A stretch of 8,192 bases of DNA from an uncultured Propionibacteriaceae bacterium (lineage in GTDB: Bacteria; Actinomycetota; Actinomycetes; Propionibacteriales; Propionibacteriaceae), in NCBI GenBank assembly GCA_945875065.1, contig CAMCJC010000101.1:1-8192 (forward strand). Direction: 5' to 3'. The notes below the pieces were generated by a model. The model searched no databases, was not told the origin of the DNA, and saw only the letters and a program-made list of their open reading frames with translations. Shown piece by piece: positions 1 to 5,517 of this stretch; the first letter of the stretch is position 1; each line of letters opens with the position of its first letter. Made by a program: the position numbers and the translations under genes.

Positions 1-211
1 AACACCGCAGCCCGAACCCAGCTCGCGACGACTTGACAAACATAGGAGATTCAACATGACTGTCGCATCGCTCTGCGCACCCGTTGAGCACGCCATCGCC
101 CACCTCAAGAACTGGAGGATCCTCGCAACCGGCTACCGCAACCGCCCACAAGAACTACCTCTAGCTATCGAAACGGTCGCCAAACTCGAACTCTATCGAC
201 TCGGAAGGTAA
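1..211 (+). CDS. IS5-like DDE transposase, C-terminal end only (5' end outside window)
   Basis: The frame is open from the first complete codon (position 2) to the TAA at 209-211, so this is the last 69 residues of a longer protein. The segment VEHAIAHLKNWRILATGYR, followed by a final ..LELYRLGR, is the usual ending of IS5-like DDE transposases (DDE_Tnp_4 type). The Glu in VEH (codon 86-88) matches the last acidic residue of the catalytic triad in that family. An internal ATG at 56 with AGGAG upstream could be mistaken for the start of a 51-aa gene, but homology-like residues lie on both sides of it, so I treat the whole stretch as one coding region. No terminal inverted repeat is visible after the stop. 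The neighbouring minus-strand toxin-like gene begins matching its own family only a few bases beyond, so the IS end is probably truncated here. Whether the 5' part is intact cannot be seen. Confidence 0.8.
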   Translation, partial: TPQPEPSSRRLDKHRRFNMTVASLCAPVEHAIAHLKNWRILATGYRNRPQELPLAIETVAKLELYRLGR

Positions 212-429
212 CCATGAATAGTACCCTCATAACCGTCGTCATAGACGAGGGTCACGAGCTCCAGGAGGCGACCGGCCGGGTCGACGGCGATCATGAGCCA
301 ACGACGCGGATCGTCCTCCTCGTCAAGCGGGCGTGAGCTCAGCACGTGGGAGGCCGCGTAGCGAACGGCCTCGTCGTCGAGATGATCGCGGCGGTAGTGC
401 TTGCGAGCCGAAGAGTGCAGGTCAGGCAC
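193..429 (-). CDS. Small toxin-like protein (BrnT/DUF4258-like), probably lacking its C-terminal tail
   Basis: A 78-aa protein with the layout of the small toxins that sit beside ribbon-helix-helix antitoxins in actinobacteria. It has an N-terminal HSSARKH segment, a helix with an Ala-rich end, then strands WLMIAVDPAGRLLELVTLV and a terminal TIH motif. Such proteins resemble BrnT-type RNase toxins. I infer the assignment from pattern and gene pairing, not from catalytic proof. The GTG start (429-427) overlaps the antitoxin stop by eight bases (GTGCCTGA), implying translational coupling. Family members usually continue past the IH motif with roughly a dozen basic residues. Here the protein ends GYLPSR inside DNA that encodes the transposase tail on the other strand. 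The natural C-terminus therefore seems replaced at an insertion junction near 211-216, and toxicity may be lost. Confidence 0.65.
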   Translation of the reverse strand: MPDLHSSARKHYRRDHLDDEAVRYAASHVLSSRPLDEEDDPRRWLMIAVDPAGRLLELVTLVYDDGYEGTIHGYLPSR

Positions 430-697
430 TGTGTGCCCACTCGCGCACGGCTGCTCGGACTGCGTCTGAGCGAGTGGCTAGGCCCTCGGCCTCGGCTCTG
501 GCCATCAGTGCCGCGAGAGTGGCCTCGTCGAGTCGGACCGGAACAACCACGCCAGGCCCCTCGCCCACCGGTGGGCGGCCTCGACGCGCCCTGGGCAGCT
601 GGGACAGGTCGTAGCCGGCCTCGGCCTCGTCAGCCCAGGCCTGAATCTGCTCGTCGCTCACGATCCCGCCGTGAAGGAGGTGCTCACCCACACACAT
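422..697 (-). CDS. Ribbon-helix-helix (CopG-like) antitoxin
   Basis: A 91-aa protein, the upstream member of a two-gene module with the toxin-like gene at 193-429. Residues 14-31 (SDEQIQAWADEAEAGYDL) form an N-terminal acidic helix common in this antitoxin group, followed by an Arg/Pro linker (RRGRPPVGEGPG). Residues 49-88 form a ribbon-helix-helix: strand GVVVPVRLDEATL, helix LAALMARAEAEG, turn and second helix SDAVRAAVREW. Such proteins bind DNA as dimers, repress their own operon and neutralise the partner toxin. The ATG at 697 was chosen because its N-terminal length fits the family. No good Shine-Dalgarno precedes it, and a GTG at codon 13 (661) is a possible alternative. A perfect 8-bp palindrome lies three bases upstream of the ATG. 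The helicase remnant ends 51 bases upstream, so the module probably has its own promoter. Confidence 0.75.
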   Translation of the reverse strand: MCVGEHLLHGGIVSDEQIQAWADEAEAGYDLSQLPRARRGRPPVGEGPGVVVPVRLDEATLAALMARAEAEGLATRSDAVRAAVREWAHSA

Positions 698-699
698 AG

Positions 700-707
700 C
701 GTATACG
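700..707. promoter_or_regulatory. Palindrome CGTATACG upstream of RHH antitoxin, possible operator
   Basis: CGTATACG is a perfect 8-bp palindrome ending three bases before the antitoxin ATG, which starts at 697 on the minus strand. RHH antitoxins bind short palindromes that overlap their own promoter, so an operator role is plausible. The core TATAC could also serve as a poor -10 element. An 8-bp palindrome can occur by chance, so this is tentative. Confidence 0.3.
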
Positions 708-748
708 AAATGCCATCGAGGCGCGGCGTGTGGGCGCGCACGTCGCCC

Positions 749-1200
749 CTACCCCGTAATCCCCTCCAGCAGCGGGCTCCTCCGCCCACTCCAGGAGATG
801 GCGAGCTGGTCGCGGGCACGGGTCGCGGCCACGTACAGCTAGGGAGCGCTCGCGCAGGAGGGCGTCGCTCCGCTCGGCGTCGGAGTAGTCCATGTCCCTG
901 AGGACGCGGGGGATAGAGGCCTCGGAGACGTCGAAGAGCAGTACCTTGCGGAACTCCAGACCCTTGGCCCGGTGCATCGTCATGACGACGGGCCGCCCCG
1001 CCCCGGCGGCCCGCTCCGCACCGGCGCCCCGTCCTTTGCAGGCCTCTTGCCAAGCGGCTTCCAGACGGCGGCGGGCGCCACACCTCGCCTCATCGAAGGC
1101 GTCGCGGACGTCGGAGGCCTGGGCGATGGATGGTGGAGGGTGTCGAGCGGGGCGTCGGCGGCCTGGCAGGCAGCGCCGTAGGCCAAGTGGGCTCACAGAG
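749..1200 (-). pseudogene. Decayed UvrD/Rep-type helicase, C-terminal fragment with two frameshifts
   Basis: This minus-strand stretch encodes the end of a superfamily 1 helicase of the UvrD type, spread over three reading frames. The first part, near 1197-1130, reads HLAYGAACQAADAPLDTLHH. A one-base loss near 1130 moves the frame to SIAQASDVRDAFDEAR. This continues to VVMTMHRAKGLEFRKVLLFD and ends ..DALLRERS near 845. MHRAKGLEF is helicase motif V. One extra base in CTAGCTG (about 840) then shifts the frame, so the next segment, LYVAATRARDQLAISWSG (motif VI, VAATRARD), reads only in the other frame before the TAG at 749-751. The N-terminal ATPase motifs (Walker A and B) are absent. Above about 1190 an in-frame TGA interrupts a possible continuation, so the upper boundary is uncertain. 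It cannot make an active helicase. The larger parent gene was probably a standalone NERD/UvrD-like helicase common in actinobacteria. Confidence 0.85.
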
Positions 1201-1252
1201 TGAGGCCGGGGTGGGCGAAGGGCTGAGACAGGCAATGCGATCTCACCCGCTT

Positions 1253-1283
1253 GATGTACATCTCCGAGTCTTCTGCGCATAAT
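1253..1283 (+). promoter_or_regulatory. Promoter and YefM-type operator of the yefM-relE-like operon
   Basis: A -10 element CATAAT (1278-1283, 5 of 6 to TATAAT) lies exactly 17 bases after TGTACA (1255-1260), which sits at the -35 position and matches 4 of 6 of TTGACA. TGTACA is the centre of a perfect 10-bp palindrome, GATGTACATC (1253-1262). In E. coli the YefM antitoxin recognises operator palindromes with the core TGTACA, so the match fits autorepression by the antitoxin encoded just downstream. A start of transcription about seven bases after the -10 would fall at or near the ATG at 1291, which suggests a leaderless mRNA. Confidence 0.6.
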
Positions 1284-1290
1284 GGACGTT

Positions 1291-1551
1291 ATGAACGAGG
1301 TGAGCATCACTGATGCGCGCAGCCGACTCGCCGACGTCATCGACGACGCCCGTGTGCGCCACACCCCGGTCTTCCTTACTCGTCGGGGGCGTCGGGTCGC
1401 TGCGGTCATCGATGCGGAAGACCTTGAGCGCCTGACGGAGGCTGCGGAGAACCTCGCGGACATCGAGGCCGCGGAAGCTGCACGCGCCGAAATCGCTGAG
1501 AACGGCACCGTTCCCTGGGATGAGGTCAAAGCGGAGCTCGGGCTTGCATGA
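1291..1551 (+). CDS. Type II antitoxin, Phd/YefM family
   Basis: The N-terminal part, MNEVSITDARSRLADVIDDA, followed by VFLTRRGRRVAAVIDAEDLERL, is the standard Phd/YefM fold. An N-terminal domain dimerises and binds DNA, and the C-terminal acidic helix wraps around the toxin. Here the tail is Ala/Glu-rich (ENLADIEAAEAARAEIAE) and ends in ..VPWDEVKAELGLA, as in RelE-neutralising members. I chose the ATG at 1291 (86 aa) because it matches the usual family start and lies about one transcription-start distance after the -10 element. The in-frame ATG at 1282, which would add three residues, overlaps that -10 and is less likely. No Shine-Dalgarno is seen, consistent with leaderless translation. Its stop overlaps the toxin start (ATGA), so the two are coupled. 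Expected role: repress the operon through the TGTACA palindrome and inhibit the RelE partner. Confidence 0.9.
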   Translation: MNEVSITDARSRLADVIDDARVRHTPVFLTRRGRRVAAVIDAEDLERLTEAAENLADIEAAEAARAEIAENGTVPWDEVKAELGLA

Positions 1552-1811
1552 CCTACAGGATCGAGCTCAGCTCCGCGACGGTACGTCAGCTGCGCAAGCT
1601 GGACGGGCATGCGCGGCGTCGGGTCCAAGCAGCGATCGAGCTGCTCGCCCAGGAACCTCGCCCGGCGGGCGCGAAAAAACTTGTCGGCGGACACGGTGAG
1701 TGGCGCGTACGCACGGGCGACTACCGGATCGTCTACGAGATCAACGACGGAGTGCTAGTGGTCCTCGTGCTCGCCATCGGCCACCGCCGGGAGATCTACC
1801 GGCAGAGGTGA
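1548..1811 (+). CDS. RelE/ParE-superfamily toxin (ribosome-dependent mRNA interferase, RelE type)
   Basis: This 87-aa protein is of typical RelE length. It starts MTYRIELSSATVRQLRKLD and has the helical hairpin with LLAQEPRPAGAKKL. The core strands are WRVRTGDYRIVYEI (residues 52-65) and VLVLAIGHRREIYR (72-85). Basic residues K43/K44, R53, R55, R60 and R81 with Y84 sit where RelE toxins place their catalytic and RNA-contact residues, so it is probably active. RelE proteins cleave mRNA in the ribosomal A site. It is read from an ATG within the antitoxin stop (ATGA, 1548-1551). The pair is therefore an intact relBE/yefM-type module, unlike the truncated module to its left. The 91 bases after its stop (1812-1902) show no gene or clear terminator, and the next gene converges on it. 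Confidence 0.92.
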   Translation: MTYRIELSSATVRQLRKLDGHARRRVQAAIELLAQEPRPAGAKKLVGGHGEWRVRTGDYRIVYEINDGVLVVLVLAIGHRREIYRQR

Positions 1812-1902
1812 CGGTGAATGCTTGCTCTCATAGATGGTCTCGTGAACTCGGAGCGGCTGTGGCGGGCAGAACGTGTGCAGTCACTCAAGTGCGAATTACC
1901 AA

Positions 1903-2403
1903 TCAGTCGTCATACCAGTGAGAGTTGTCTCGATCGGCAGCAAGAAGTATATACTCGATATTCGGTCGCTTGAACGTGGCAATCAGCGGCAGGCTGCCCA
2001 CTGTGTTGGCGACAAGAGCTTCTGTGATGGCTTCATCTAAGAAGAACGCTCCCGCGAGGGCGTCACAGTTCGGGCATCCATGGCTCAGGTAAGATCCAGC
2101 CCTCTTTGAGTGTCGGGTCTTGATCGTATGCGCCAGAGGTGACCCGCATAGAATAAGGCACTCCTGGAGGTAGGCGAGGCGTAGGTCGGATACCGCTCGG
2201 ATAACGGAGTAGGTGTCGGTGAACCCATCGACATGGATGAGCGCTGGAACCCAGTTCGTGAAATGGCATCGCCAGCACTCCCATTCGACACCGCGCACGA
2301 CAAGCGGTATCTGCTCATCCGCAAATTCGTGAAGTAGCGCCTGGGCGGCTTGGGTCAGAGATCTCACAGACTCTCCTTCAGGGTGCTCGTGATGCGTTTT
2401 CAT
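1903..2403 (-). CDS. Unrecognised 166-aa protein with two CxxC pairs (putative zinc ribbon)
   Basis: I do not recognise this family with confidence. Visible are two cysteine pairs, C43-W-R-C46 (in WECWRCHFTNWVPALI) and C110-P-N-C113 (in HGCPNCDALAGAFFLDEAI). Together they would form a four-cysteine zinc site with a 63-residue insert. Two further cysteines lie at 82 and 86. There is no signal peptide or membrane helix, so it is probably cytoplasmic. The N-terminal 35 residues are helical, and the C-terminal part ends ..EYILLAADRDNSHWYDD. Its ATG overlaps the stop of the 72-codon ORF (ATGA, 2400-2403), so the two are co-translated, and the ImmA/IrrE gene lies just upstream. GC content is low for the window (29 of 60 at 1921-1980), a sign of transfer. 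Regulatory or defence-related work is possible from context, but nothing in the sequence proves it. Confidence 0.7.
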   Translation of the reverse strand: MKTHHEHPEGESVRSLTQAAQALLHEFADEQIPLVVRGVEWECWRCHFTNWVPALIHVDGFTDTYSVIRAVSDLRLAYLQECLILCGSPLAHTIKTRHSKRAGSYLSHGCPNCDALAGAFFLDEAITEALVANTVGSLPLIATFKRPNIEYILLAADRDNSHWYDD

Positions 2404-2618
2404 GTCGACTCCTCCGATACGAATCCGCTATGAAGCGGGTCCCATAGCAGGTTGTGGTCGAGAATCTCACCATTGACGCCCAGGCGTTGGGCGATCCAGT
2501 AACGCAGAACCAGAAGGTTCTCTCGAAGCGTATTGAGTGTGGTCAGATGGTCGGCCTCTTCCCGGTCTCCGTGCTTCACCCCCATGTAGATTGCGGCAAC
2601 GCTTCTTCCAGGCCTCAA
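2400..2618 (-). CDS. Small hypothetical protein, TTG start, coupled to the CxxC protein
   Basis: A 72-codon ORF of unknown function. It reads SVAAIYMGVKHGDREEADHL and then LRENLLVLRYWIAQRLGV, probably two helices, ending ..HSGFVSEEST. The TTG start at 2618 is preceded by a strong Shine-Dalgarno (AAGGAGG, about six bases away), which supports independent translation. Its stop overlaps the ATG of the next gene (ATGA). An alternative is that it is the C-terminal part of a longer protein. A different frame just upstream, from an ATG at 2679, reads MDVLEVILSDMKALPLKEDE and looks protein-like. One extra base near 2605 would separate the two halves of a protein of about 95 residues. I cannot decide between a small gene and a frameshifted one. 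I recognise no domain. Confidence 0.5.
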   Translation of the reverse strand: MRPGRSVAAIYMGVKHGDREEADHLTTLNTLRENLLVLRYWIAQRLGVNGEILDHNLLWDPLHSGFVSEEST

Positions 2619-2645
2619 CCTCGTCCTCCTTGAGAGGGAGTGCCT

Positions 2646-3857
2646 TCATGTCACTGAGGATGACCTCGAGCACATCCATGAAGGACAGCTGTCCGCGACT
2701 GTTGAGTTGAGTACCTTAGGTTCCGTCTCCGCCAGGCCCTCAAAGATCGAGTGCTTCGCAGTCCCGAGCAGCCTGTATGCGTCGCGGTACGTCGTCCGGC
2801 CCTCCAAGGCAGAAGAGACCACGGCCCGGGTGAACGGCCGCCCAAGCCGTCGGATCTGGGTGTTGTAGTAGTTCCCGCCCTCACCGCCATTTTCCTGGGA
2901 GTCCATGAGATCCAACACGCGCCTGCGTTCGGCGTCATACCGTGTCATGTACTCGCCCCACGGCAGAGAACCAATGTCCCTGAGCCTGGAGAGGACGACG
3001 AGGGTACTCACCTTGTACCGGCGAGCGAGCCGATCCAACTCGTCCTCGTCGTAGGTCCCATCCCACTCCCCCCGGAGGGAGCTGGGAGGGACGAGCACCT
3101 CCGCCGCGACCTGGTTGCACCAGCGCTCCTCGGCCTGTCCATCGCGAGCGTCGACGGCGTCGGACAGGGCGCTGTGCCCCAGCCAGAGGTGGGCGAGCTC
3201 GTGAACGCGAGTGAAGATCTGCGCAGCCTTCGTGTCCGCGCCGTTGACGAAGATGAGTGGGGCGACCTCGTCGGCCAGGGTGAAGCCCCGGAACTCCCCC
3301 GGGTCGAGAGGACGGTGCGTGTTGGTGCCGACCACCCCGTTGACCATGACCAGGACGCCCAAGGACTCGACGCGCTCGATGAGGTCGGTCATCGCGTCGG
3401 ACCAGCTCTTCACGGATCGCTCGTCGAGACGGAGCGAGGAACGCATGTGAGTGGCGACCTCCTCCACCGGAGTGGAGAGCGTTACGGAGCCGACGAAGCC
3501 GAGTGGGGTTGCCCCGGAGTCCAGGGCCTCGTCGCGGTACCAGTCCTGGCGCCTCTGACAGAGGTAGATTGTCTCCAACAAGTCGGCCGAGGGCTCGTCC
3601 ACTCCAGCGTCGCGCATGGTTCGCATATCCGGGATGGGGAGGTCCTCCACAGGCGGCTCGGATAGGAAGAGGAGCCCGAAGGGCGCGTGGGTGTCGACGG
3701 CGAACTTCTCGATCTGCTTGAGGGTAGGGCGAGCGGTCCCTTTTACCCATGCGTCGAACTTGGGGGCGCGCCGGCGGGTGGTCTCGTCGTCCCAGCGCGC
3801 CCGCCGCACGGCCCAGCGCAGCAGGTCGGGTGCGACATCAACACGGACAGTCCCCAT
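2646..3857 (-). CDS. HTH and ImmA/IrrE-type zinc metallo-endopeptidase (COG2856-like)
   Basis: Of the 403 residues, about 1-60 form an XRE-like DNA-binding region (DLLRWAVRRARW..., FDAWVKGTARPTLKQIEKFA). A linker ends with PIPDMRTM near 75-81. The protease part contains HELAH at 219-223, two zinc-binding histidines and the catalytic Glu in VHELAHLWLGHSA. Downstream, EERWCNQVAAEVLVP (243-257) supplies the third ligand Glu and the AAxxLxP signature. Relatives such as ImmA cleave repressors in mobile elements, and IrrE/PprI cleaves the repressor DdrO. The ATG at 3857 was chosen because GAGGAGG lies just upstream; the longer start at 3881 lacks support. The C-terminus past about residue 378 (..KVLNSTVADSCPSW...) looks unlike the family, which usually ends soon after the ..AYRLLG.. 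helix, and it overlaps the next frame by 34 bases. The usual DUF4411 (PIN-like) partner is not visible. Confidence 0.85.
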   Translation of the reverse strand: MGTVRVDVAPDLLRWAVRRARWDDETTRRRAPKFDAWVKGTARPTLKQIEKFAVDTHAPFGLLFLSEPPVEDLPIPDMRTMRDAGVDEPSADLLETIYLCQRRQDWYRDEALDSGATPLGFVGSVTLSTPVEEVATHMRSSLRLDERSVKSWSDAMTDLIERVESLGVLVMVNGVVGTNTHRPLDPGEFRGFTLADEVAPLIFVNGADTKAAQIFTRVHELAHLWLGHSALSDAVDARDGQAEERWCNQVAAEVLVPPSSLRGEWDGTYDEDELDRLARRYKVSTLVVLSRLRDIGSLPWGEYMTRYDAERRRVLDLMDSQENGGEGGNYYNTQIRRLGRPFTRAVVSSALEGRTTYRDAYRLLGTAKHSIFEGLAETEPKVLNSTVADSCPSWMCSRSSSVT

Positions 3858-3974
3858 GGCCCCTCCTCTGCTCCAAGACATGCAGCAGCCCGCCCCATAC
3901 TACTGCCCGCATGAACAGCGGCATGACGTCCGGCCGAAGCGGCAGACCAGCTCGGGCGCTGGCGGACAGCATAA

Positions 3975-3986
3975 GTGGTGTACCAC
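3975..3986. repeat. Short inverted repeat GTGGT-N2-ACCAC upstream of the ImmA/IrrE gene
   Basis: GTGGT (3975-3979) and ACCAC (3982-3986) form perfect 5-bp arms with a two-base gap, 118 bases upstream of the ATG at 3857. The minus strand continues into TATGCT, a weak -10 match, but no good -35 is visible. It could be an operator for the HTH-protease. The rest of the gap between genes (3858-4101) shows no gene, RNA or clear terminator. The short arms make chance occurrence possible. Confidence 0.25.
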
Positions 3987-4101
3987 GACACGGGATGCGA
4001 CTGACGACTCGAAGGCGATGCAGGCCTTCACGGCGCAGGGCCTCGGCGCAGATCGTCGCAAATGCGATAACTAGGCTGAATACTCCTCCAGCGCTCAGCT
4101 C

Positions 4102-5463
4102 TCACCAGCCACGACGGGGAACCGCCACCGGACCCCGAGAACCTAGCGCCGCGTTGATCCGTTCGAGTTCGATCAGGACCGGAGCGACGTCCAGCGGTGT
4201 CGCGATATCGCGGCAGCGATGCGCCAACTCGGCTAGGGCGACGGCGTCAGCACGCCCCTGTTCCACGACCTCCGCGACGCGGGGCATCATCCCCGCGACC
4301 TTCGGATCCGGGTCGCTCGCGGCCAGAGTGCGCCAGTTGTCGATCAGCGCCGTAGGCATCTCGACCAGCCCGGAGAGCTGATCCGCTTCACCGCTCGCCT
4401 CCGCTGCGAGACGGGCGTTGGCCACCAGGTCGGTGGCAGCGTTGCGTACGTGATCGCCGAGAGCCTGAACGAGGTGACGAATCGCCTCGGCCGGGTCGGT
4501 GGGGCCAACCACCCCGTCGATCGCCTCACACGCGAACTGGGCGACGGCGTCGTTGTGCAGGGAGGCCAGCGCGATCAGGAACCGCCCCCGCAGGCAGGAG
4601 GCCCGCAGATTGTTCAGGCGGACGACGAGGCCCCGGTTCATGTCCGAGATCTCTTGGATCATCGACGTCCACACGTTGATCGACAGCATGATCGGCGAGA
4701 ATCCACCGCCTTGGGCCTCAAACTCGCGAGCGGTCGCCTCACTGCGGGCAATGGTCGCGGTGAGCTTCTCGATCCCCGCGACGAGGGCGTCGGCTGTCGC
4801 TTGCAGACGTCCCAGGTGCGCCACCCACTCCGCGGTCAGCGCATGGATACGGGAGGCAGAGGCAAGGACGTCGGCGAACGGCCCGTACCCCCGGCGCGTT
4901 GGGAAGTCCGATGTAATCTCGGCCCGGGCGAGCATCTCGGCGGGCAACGCGGCCCAGATGAACTCGTCATAGGTCTCGAAACCAGCGCCGCGTAGCAGCT
5001 CGGCTAGGTGACCAAGGCCATGCTCGGCAGCGTCACGGGCACTCACCCCACGCGCCCGGGCCTGGAGCTCCCCCGGACGAACCGCGGCGTAAAGCGATCG
5101 GGCGGCATCGAGCAGGTCTTGGCGGCACGGCCTGGCACGAACCGACAGGTACTTGTCGCCCAAGGGGGTGACGGTCGCGAAGACGGTGTAGCGGCTGCCA
5201 TCCCCGGCGAGATTGTCGACGTACGCGCAGAACGGCTTACCCGACTCCAGCGTGTCCCACATGAGTTTAAAGGCGCCCCCAGGCATGTCGGGATGGCGGA
5301 TGATGCTGTGCGGGGAACCGATCAGCTGGCTAGCCGGATAGCGGGCCAGCCGTTCAAAGACACTGTTGCCGTGCAGGATGATGCCGCGGGCATCCGTCGT
5401 GGAGAAGAACAGCTCGTCGGGAGCCACCTCATGGGCTGCCCCCGTCGGTTGTGGTCTGCGCAT
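4102..5463 (-). CDS. Soluble PAS-domain protein with an Aer-like flavin (FAD) sensor domain
   Basis: In this 453-aa protein, residues about 14-112 form a PAS domain of the Aer type: ELFFSTTDARGIILHGNSVF, then PHSIIRHPDMPGGAFKLMW. It keeps N33, R56, H57, D59, F65, W69 and N84, one position off the E. coli Aer residues N34, R57, H58, D60, F66, W70 and N85 that have been linked to FAD binding, so a flavin redox or oxygen sensor is likely. Unlike Aer there is no membrane segment, HAMP or chemotaxis signalling domain. Residues about 115-453 are mostly helical (AEWVAHLGRLQATADALVAG, FSPIMLSINVWTSMIQEISD, RGRFLIALASLHNDAVAQF) and I do not recognise them as a known output domain. I used the ATG at 5463. 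The frame stays open to a TTG at 5517 next to the purC stop, which would add 18 unlikely residues. Its partner and output are unknown. Confidence 0.85.
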   Translation of the reverse strand: MRRPQPTGAAHEVAPDELFFSTTDARGIILHGNSVFERLARYPASQLIGSPHSIIRHPDMPGGAFKLMWDTLESGKPFCAYVDNLAGDGSRYTVFATVTPLGDKYLSVRARPCRQDLLDAARSLYAAVRPGELQARARGVSARDAAEHGLGHLAELLRGAGFETYDEFIWAALPAEMLARAEITSDFPTRRGYGPFADVLASASRIHALTAEWVAHLGRLQATADALVAGIEKLTATIARSEATAREFEAQGGGFSPIMLSINVWTSMIQEISDMNRGLVVRLNNLRASCLRGRFLIALASLHNDAVAQFACEAIDGVVGPTDPAEAIRHLVQALGDHVRNAATDLVANARLAAEASGEADQLSGLVEMPTALIDNWRTLAASDPDPKVAGMMPRVAEVVEQGRADAVALAELAHRCRDIATPLDVAPVLIELERINAALGSRGPVAVPRRGW

Positions 5464-5470
5464 GACTAGC

Positions 5471-5498
5471 ACGCTACAGCCCCAAAGCCCCTTCTCAA
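5471..5498 (-). promoter_or_regulatory. Possible leaderless promoter of the PAS-domain gene
   Basis: On the minus strand, TTGAGA (5493-5498) matches 5 of 6 of TTGACA. It is followed after 16 bases by TAGCGT (5471-5476), a weak -10 match. The ATG at 5463 begins eight bases after the -10, so the message could be leaderless, which would explain why no Shine-Dalgarno precedes the ATG. The promoter lies between the purC stop and the PAS gene, so the PAS gene need not depend on purC read-through. Confidence 0.35.
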
Positions 5499-5517
5499 CG
5501 CCAAACAACGGCACCAA

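Noticed and set aside
684..1694. A 336-codon minus-strand ORF spanning the yefM-relE genes
   Set aside because: Only its lower part carries helicase-like sequence. The rest is antisense to the intact antitoxin-toxin pair and has no recognisable protein character.
1812..1902. Possible bidirectional terminator between the convergent relE-like gene and the CxxC protein gene
   Set aside because: I found no stable hairpin followed by a T-run on either strand.
2751..3665. A 304-codon plus-strand ORF
   Set aside because: It is antisense to the ImmA/IrrE protease, whose HELAH motif and family match are clear. It has no domain of its own and is a GC-rich shadow.
4071..4095. Weak inverted repeat downstream of the PAS gene (GCTGA...TCAGC)
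   Set aside because: A 5-bp stem with a loop of about 15 bases and no T-run is too weak to call a terminator.
4450..4995. Plus-strand ORFs inside the PAS-domain gene
   Set aside because: They are complementary-strand shadows with Arg/Gly/Pro-rich sequence and no recognisable motif.
5464..5517. TTG start at 5517 extending the PAS-domain protein by 18 residues
   Set aside because: The added residues do not resemble the family, no Shine-Dalgarno precedes the TTG, and a candidate promoter lies inside the extension.
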